From assembly GCA_036380925.1 (NCBI GenBank), contig DASVDW010000011.1, positions 1 to 61,151 on the forward strand: DNA of 61,151 nt. Direction: 5' to 3'. Positions within the stretch are counted from its first letter, which is position 1, and each line of letters begins with the position of its first letter. The notes under the pieces are model-generated. The model had not been told where the DNA came from and did no database searches. It worked only from the letters and a program-made list of their open reading frames with translations. Origin of the DNA: JAICLV01 sp036380925. Lineage in GTDB: Bacteria > Actinomycetota > Actinomycetes > Acidothermales > Acidothermaceae. The translations under genes were made by a program, and so were the position numbers. This document shows, piece after piece, positions 58,143 to 61,151 of this stretch.

Positions 58143-59282
58143 GTGTGGTTGCTCGCGGCGCTGGCCGGCGGCATATGCGTCGCGACCGGGGCTCTTCCCT
58201 GGCACGACGCCGTCGCGACCACCCAGCGGGTCGGCCCAATTCTCGGTTTTCTCGTCGCAATCACCGTGGTCGCGGAGCTGGCGGACGCGGCCCACGTGTT
58301 CGACGTCGCGGCCGTGCGCGCGGCGCGGACGGCGAAAGGGCGCACGCCGTTGCTTTTCGCGATGGTGTTGCTGCTCGGCGCGCTGACCACAATCGTGTTG
58401 AGCCTCGACACGACCGCGGTGTTGCTTACCCCCGTGGTTCTCGCCATGGCGACTCGGCTGCGGTTGTCGCCCGTCCCGTTCGCGATGGCGGCGGTGTGGC
58501 TGGCGAACACCGCGAGCCTGTTGCTGCCAGTCTCTAACCTGTCGAACCTGCTGGCCGTCGACCGACTGCACATGTCGGCGACCCAGTTCGCCGACCGGAT
58601 GTGGCTCCCCGCGCTGCTGTCATTGCTAGTCTCCGCGACCGCTCTGGGCTTTTGGTATCGGCGCGATCTGCGTGGTCGTTACCAGATTCCGAGGCCGCTC
58701 GAGGTGCCTGACCGGTTGCTGTTTCGGGTCTCCACCGCGGTTTGCGTCGTGCTGGCGCCACTCTTTGTCACCGGCATCCCCGTCTGGATGACCGCGACCA
58801 CGGCGGCCGTCATACTCACCGTCGTCCACCTGAGGCGATCACCGCAAACGCTTCGAATTTCCTTGCTACCGTGGCGACTCGTCGCGATGGTGGAGGGACT
58901 CTTCCTCTTCATCGCCGCGCTCGGCGATCACGGACTTGACCGCCTGCTCGGCCATCTCGCCGGCCATTCGGAGTCGTCACTCGGTGTTTTGCGAACCGCG
59001 GCGGTGGCGGCTGGCACAAGCAACCTGGCCAACAACTTGCCCAGCTACCTCGCGCTCGAACGCGTGGCCGACGGGCGCACGGACCAGTTGCTCGGTCTGT
59101 TGTTGGGAACGAATCTCGGACCCCTCATCTTGCTCTGGGGCTCGCTCGCGACGTTGCTGTGGCGCGAGCGCTGCAAGGCCCGCGGTGTGCGCATCAGCCC
59201 GTGGGAGTTCGCGCGCGTCGGCCTAGTTGGTGTGCCGCTGCTGATTGTCTTCGGCTGGGTCGGGCTGCTGATCACCCGATAA
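58143..59282 (+). CDS. ArsB/SLC13-like membrane permease
   Basis: A 379-residue polytopic protein of the ion-transporter superfamily (arsenite permease-like). Typical elements are the early ITVVAELADAAHVFD, the re-entrant LSLDTTAVLLTPVVLAMATR, VWLANTASLLLPVSNLSNLLAV and the second repeat TAAVAAGTSNLANNLPSYLALER with LGTNLGPLILLWGSLATLLW. About ten helices are countable. It may export arsenite or transport an organic anion; no ars regulator is nearby, so the substrate is open. The start is GTG 58143. It overlaps the convergent methyltransferase end by 11 bases. Confidence 0.87.
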   Translation: MWLLAALAGGICVATGALPWHDAVATTQRVGPILGFLVAITVVAELADAAHVFDVAAVRAARTAKGRTPLLFAMVLLLGALTTIVLSLDTTAVLLTPVVLAMATRLRLSPVPFAMAAVWLANTASLLLPVSNLSNLLAVDRLHMSATQFADRMWLPALLSLLVSATALGFWYRRDLRGRYQIPRPLEVPDRLLFRVSTAVCVVLAPLFVTGIPVWMTATTAAVILTVVHLRRSPQTLRISLLPWRLVAMVEGLFLFIAALGDHGLDRLLGHLAGHSESSLGVLRTAAVAAGTSNLANNLPSYLALERVADGRTDQLLGLLLGTNLGPLILLWGSLATLLWRERCKARGVRISPWEFARVGLVGVPLLIVFGWVGLLITR

Positions 59283-59844
59283 CCCGCTTGCCGCACAGGA
59301 TCAGCCCGGTCGACCACGCGATCTCGCACGCGGTCAATTGCGGGTGGTGCAGCAGTGTGTCGGTGACCTCCTGCTGCTTGGCGTGCAGCTTCGGATCGCC
59401 ACCCTCGAACTTTTCCATATCGTCGACGAGCAAAAAGCCGCCCGGCTTCATTGCGTCAATCGTGCGATCGAGCGCGGTCCATTTGCCGCCTTGCGCGTCG
59501 GCGAACACGACGTCGAACGCGCCGAGTGTCGGCAGCAGCTCAGGGATGTCTCCGAGCACGAACTCGACGAAGGACGGCCACTGGTTGTCGCGCGCCGCGG
59601 TGGCGACGGCTTCGTCACCCTCGACGGTGACCACCCGCACGTCGTCCCGCGTTCCGAGCCCGGCGACTATCGCCGTGGTGCCGAATCCGACGCCGGTGCC
59701 GAGCTCGAGAACGCGGCCACCGCGCGGCACGGACGACGCGAGGACGGCCAGCAATCGACCCGTCTCATCGTCACTCGACATGGTGAAACCGAGCCGGTCG
59801 GCGTGTTGTCGCGCGCGGGCGCGCAGCTCCTCGATGGTTGGCAT
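59272..59844 (-). CDS. Class I SAM-dependent methyltransferase (O-methyltransferase-like)
   Basis: A 190-residue Rossmann-fold enzyme. The SAM-binding motif I is RVLELGTGVGFGTTAIV, the acidic post-I residue is in VVTVEGDE, and FDVVFADAQGGKW is motif II of the catechol-O-methyltransferase-like family, followed by KPGGFLLVDDME. The substrate is unknown. ATG 59844 is preceded by only weak ribosome-site sequence. The gap 59845-59923 shows nothing definite. Confidence 0.88.
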   Translation of the reverse strand: MPTIEELRARARQHADRLGFTMSSDDETGRLLAVLASSVPRGGRVLELGTGVGFGTTAIVAGLGTRDDVRVVTVEGDEAVATAARDNQWPSFVEFVLGDIPELLPTLGAFDVVFADAQGGKWTALDRTIDAMKPGGFLLVDDMEKFEGGDPKLHAKQQEVTDTLLHHPQLTACEIAWSTGLILCGKRVIG

Positions 59845-59923
59845 GGCGCGACGATATCGAGCAGGCGAAGGCCGTGACAGCGATATTCATTGGCTGGTGG
59901 CGTGCGACAACCTTACGTCGGAC

Positions 59924-60517
59924 CTACGAGGAAAAGCGATCGGCGAGGGCGGTCAACTTGGTGACGTAGGCGGGCCAGTCGTATTCATCGGGAACGCTGA
60001 CGTTCTTGCGCTGCCAGCCGACCGCGCCGTCGTGCATCTCGCGCATGATGTCGGCGTGGCCGGCATGACGGGAGAGGTCGTAGAGCACGTGAACGACGAT
60101 CCGCTGCAAGGTGACGTTTTGCCGGTCAGATGGCCACCACGGCACTCGCCCGGGAGCGTCGAGCGGCAGCCGCTCGATCGTCTCGTCGGCGAAGGCGCCG
60201 ACGCGCCGGTAGAGGTCGACGAGCCCGTCTTTCGTCTCGTTCTCCGTCGCGTACCAGTCGGATTGCGGATCGTCGTCGTACGCCTCCATGGGCACCAACT
60301 CCTTCGGCGCGGGGAACGCGCGCCCGAAGGTGGGGCCGAAGTAGCCGGCCTCGACGTTGAGACAGTGCTTGACGACCCCGAGCAGGTTGTTGCCGGTCGG
60401 CGTGCGCGGCATCCTGGCTTCGCGCTCGGTCAAGCCGTCGAGCTTCCAGATCAACCCGTCGCGAGTCTCGCGCAGGTAGTGGTGAAGCACGCTCTTCGGA
60501 TCGCGCATGTCAGCCAT
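59924..60517 (-). CDS. DinB-family protein (DUF664-like)
   Basis: A 197-residue four-helix-bundle protein of the DinB/YfiT superfamily. It starts DMRDPKSVLHHYLRETRDGLIWKLDGLTE, followed by NNLLGVVKHCLNVEAGYFG with the first metal-ligand His. The second motif is VVHVLYDLSRHAGHADIMREMHDG with the H..D..RH.GH pair. Some relatives are mycothiol- or bacillithiol-dependent transferases. The role here is unknown. ATG 60517 has GGAAGG nine bases upstream; an in-frame TTG at 60526 is the longer alternative. Confidence 0.88.
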   Translation of the reverse strand: MADMRDPKSVLHHYLRETRDGLIWKLDGLTEREARMPRTPTGNNLLGVVKHCLNVEAGYFGPTFGRAFPAPKELVPMEAYDDDPQSDWYATENETKDGLVDLYRRVGAFADETIERLPLDAPGRVPWWPSDRQNVTLQRIVVHVLYDLSRHAGHADIMREMHDGAVGWQRKNVSVPDEYDWPAYVTKLTALADRFSS

Positions 60518-60550
60518 GACAGCCAACCTTCCGGTGTCAAACCCCGATTG

Positions 60551-61151
60551 TCACCAGGTTTCCCATTGGTTGTGGGCGCGTTCGATGTAGACGCGGCCGG
60601 TTGGGGAGGTCCAGGTGCAGGTGCCGTCGGGGGCTAGCTGCAGGCGCCAGCCGCCGTGGGTTTTCATCCGGTGATGCCGCCGGCACAAGCACACGCAGTT
60701 GCACGCCGCGGTCGGCCCGTGCGGGTGCGGGTCCGAGTGGTCGACGTCGCAGGCCTCCGCGCGTCGGCGGCAGCCGGGGAACCGGCACCGCCGGTCACGG
60801 GCGACCAGGTAGTCGCGCAACGCCTTCGGCGGCCGGTACACCTCGGTGCCGTAGTCGAGCAGCGCCCCGGTGACCGGCTCGACCACCAGCCGCCGCCAGC
60901 CCGCGCCCTGCTCGGCGGCCAACACGCGGGCCACCTCGGCGGGGATCGGGCCGACGCCGACCAGCTCGGCGGGGTTGTCGGCCAGCCCCAGCAGGGTGGC
61001 CAGGTCGACCACGACCTGCACCTCGGCCCGCCGCCCGGCCGCCTCCCGCACGGCCGGATCGGCCAGCGCGGCCCGCGCCCAGCCGACCAGCGCGTCCGCG
61101 CGGCGCGCCCCGACCGGGCCGGGCTCCGGCTCCCCCGCCTGGTTCGCGGCC
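60551..61151 (-). CDS. DUF222/HNH endonuclease-domain protein, C-terminal part (runs off right edge)
   Basis: The C-terminal 199 residues of an actinobacterial DUF222-HNH protein. RRADALVGWARAAL and VQVVVDLATLLGLADNPAEL are the end of DUF222. The HNH module is RRCRFPGCRRRAEACDVDHSDPHPHGPTA, followed by LCRRHHRMKTHGGW, with the zinc cysteines and catalytic His pair. These proteins occur in many copies per actinobacterial genome and their activity is largely uncharacterised. The frame is open to the window edge, so the start lies outside. Confidence 0.9.
   Translation of the reverse strand, partial: AANQAGEPEPGPVGARRADALVGWARAALADPAVREAAGRRAEVQVVVDLATLLGLADNPAELVGVGPIPAEVARVLAAEQGAGWRRLVVEPVTGALLDYGTEVYRPPKALRDYLVARDRRCRFPGCRRRAEACDVDHSDPHPHGPTAACNCVCLCRRHHRMKTHGGWRLQLAPDGTCTWTSPTGRVYIERAHNQWETW

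Overview
This is a high-GC actinobacterial (Actinomycetota) chromosome segment. The evidence is the syntenic block lipB-lipA-DUF4191-RDD-glnA1-glnE-glnA2 (the order known from Mycobacterium tuberculosis), a GlnE-modifiable type I glutamine synthetase, GlnR-type boxes, an actinobacterial c-di-AMP riboswitch ahead of an NlpC/P60 gene, and a DUF222/HNH gene at the right edge. The exact genus cannot be read from the sequence; a Frankiales/Mycobacteriales-like organism is a reasonable guess. There are no phage genes, transposases, CRISPR arrays or tRNAs.

Left core block (1-10518): a truncated Ser/Thr kinase, lipoate synthesis (lipB, lipA), two small membrane proteins, glnA1 with a GlnR box, a PAP2-type membrane enzyme, an MFS exporter and glnE. 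Nitrogen control is visible at two levels: GlnR boxes upstream of glnA1 and glnA2, and the GlnE adenylylation tyrosine, which is present in GlnA1 and absent from GlnA2.

Catabolic island (10594-26614), lying between glnE and glnA2: a CUT1 sugar ABC transporter without an ATPase gene (binding protein and two permeases) and a tightly coupled ten-gene operon headed by a LacI regulator. The operon holds a Gfo/Idh oxidoreductase, fused CoA-transferase, enoyl-CoA hydratase, aldehyde dehydrogenase, GH88 unsaturated glucuronyl hydrolase, two GMC flavoenzymes, a KDPG aldolase and a KDG kinase. Near-identical LacI-type operators lie just downstream of the -10 elements of both operons, so they form one regulon. 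The KDG-KDPG end and the GH88 entry are recognisable. The CoA-transferase/hydratase/ALDH/GMC middle does not fit a pathway I know and is the best candidate for an undescribed catabolic route.

Middle housekeeping and accessory region (26798-39939): glnA2, nadE, panB, a SIS-like protein, DedA, a DUF1508 protein with a long histone-H1-like KTTARKT tail, a hydrolase, PEBP, a siderophore-interacting protein, a second LacI regulator, a GH15 enzyme and an enolase-superfamily enzyme. Next come a TPP-dependent pyruvate-oxidase-like enzyme and, divergently, a large FAD/Fe-S D-2-hydroxyacid dehydrogenase. Behind that gene, on the opposite strand, lies an apparently orphan TPP riboswitch.

Copper/thiol redox region (45442-53588): a two-component system with tandem 11-bp-phased sites upstream of two target genes, two small membrane proteins, glutaredoxin-like, CcdA-like and TlpA/peroxiredoxin-like proteins, a DUF4396 protein, CsoR with a perfect palindromic operator, a CopZ-like chaperone and a CopA Cu(I)-ATPase.

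Right region (53596-61151): an NlpC/P60 peptidoglycan hydrolase under a c-di-AMP (ydaO) riboswitch, RNase P RNA, an MFS protein with an apparently non-canonical start, an RNB ribonuclease divergent from an ArsB-like permease, a methyltransferase, a DinB-like protein and a truncated DUF222/HNH endonuclease gene.
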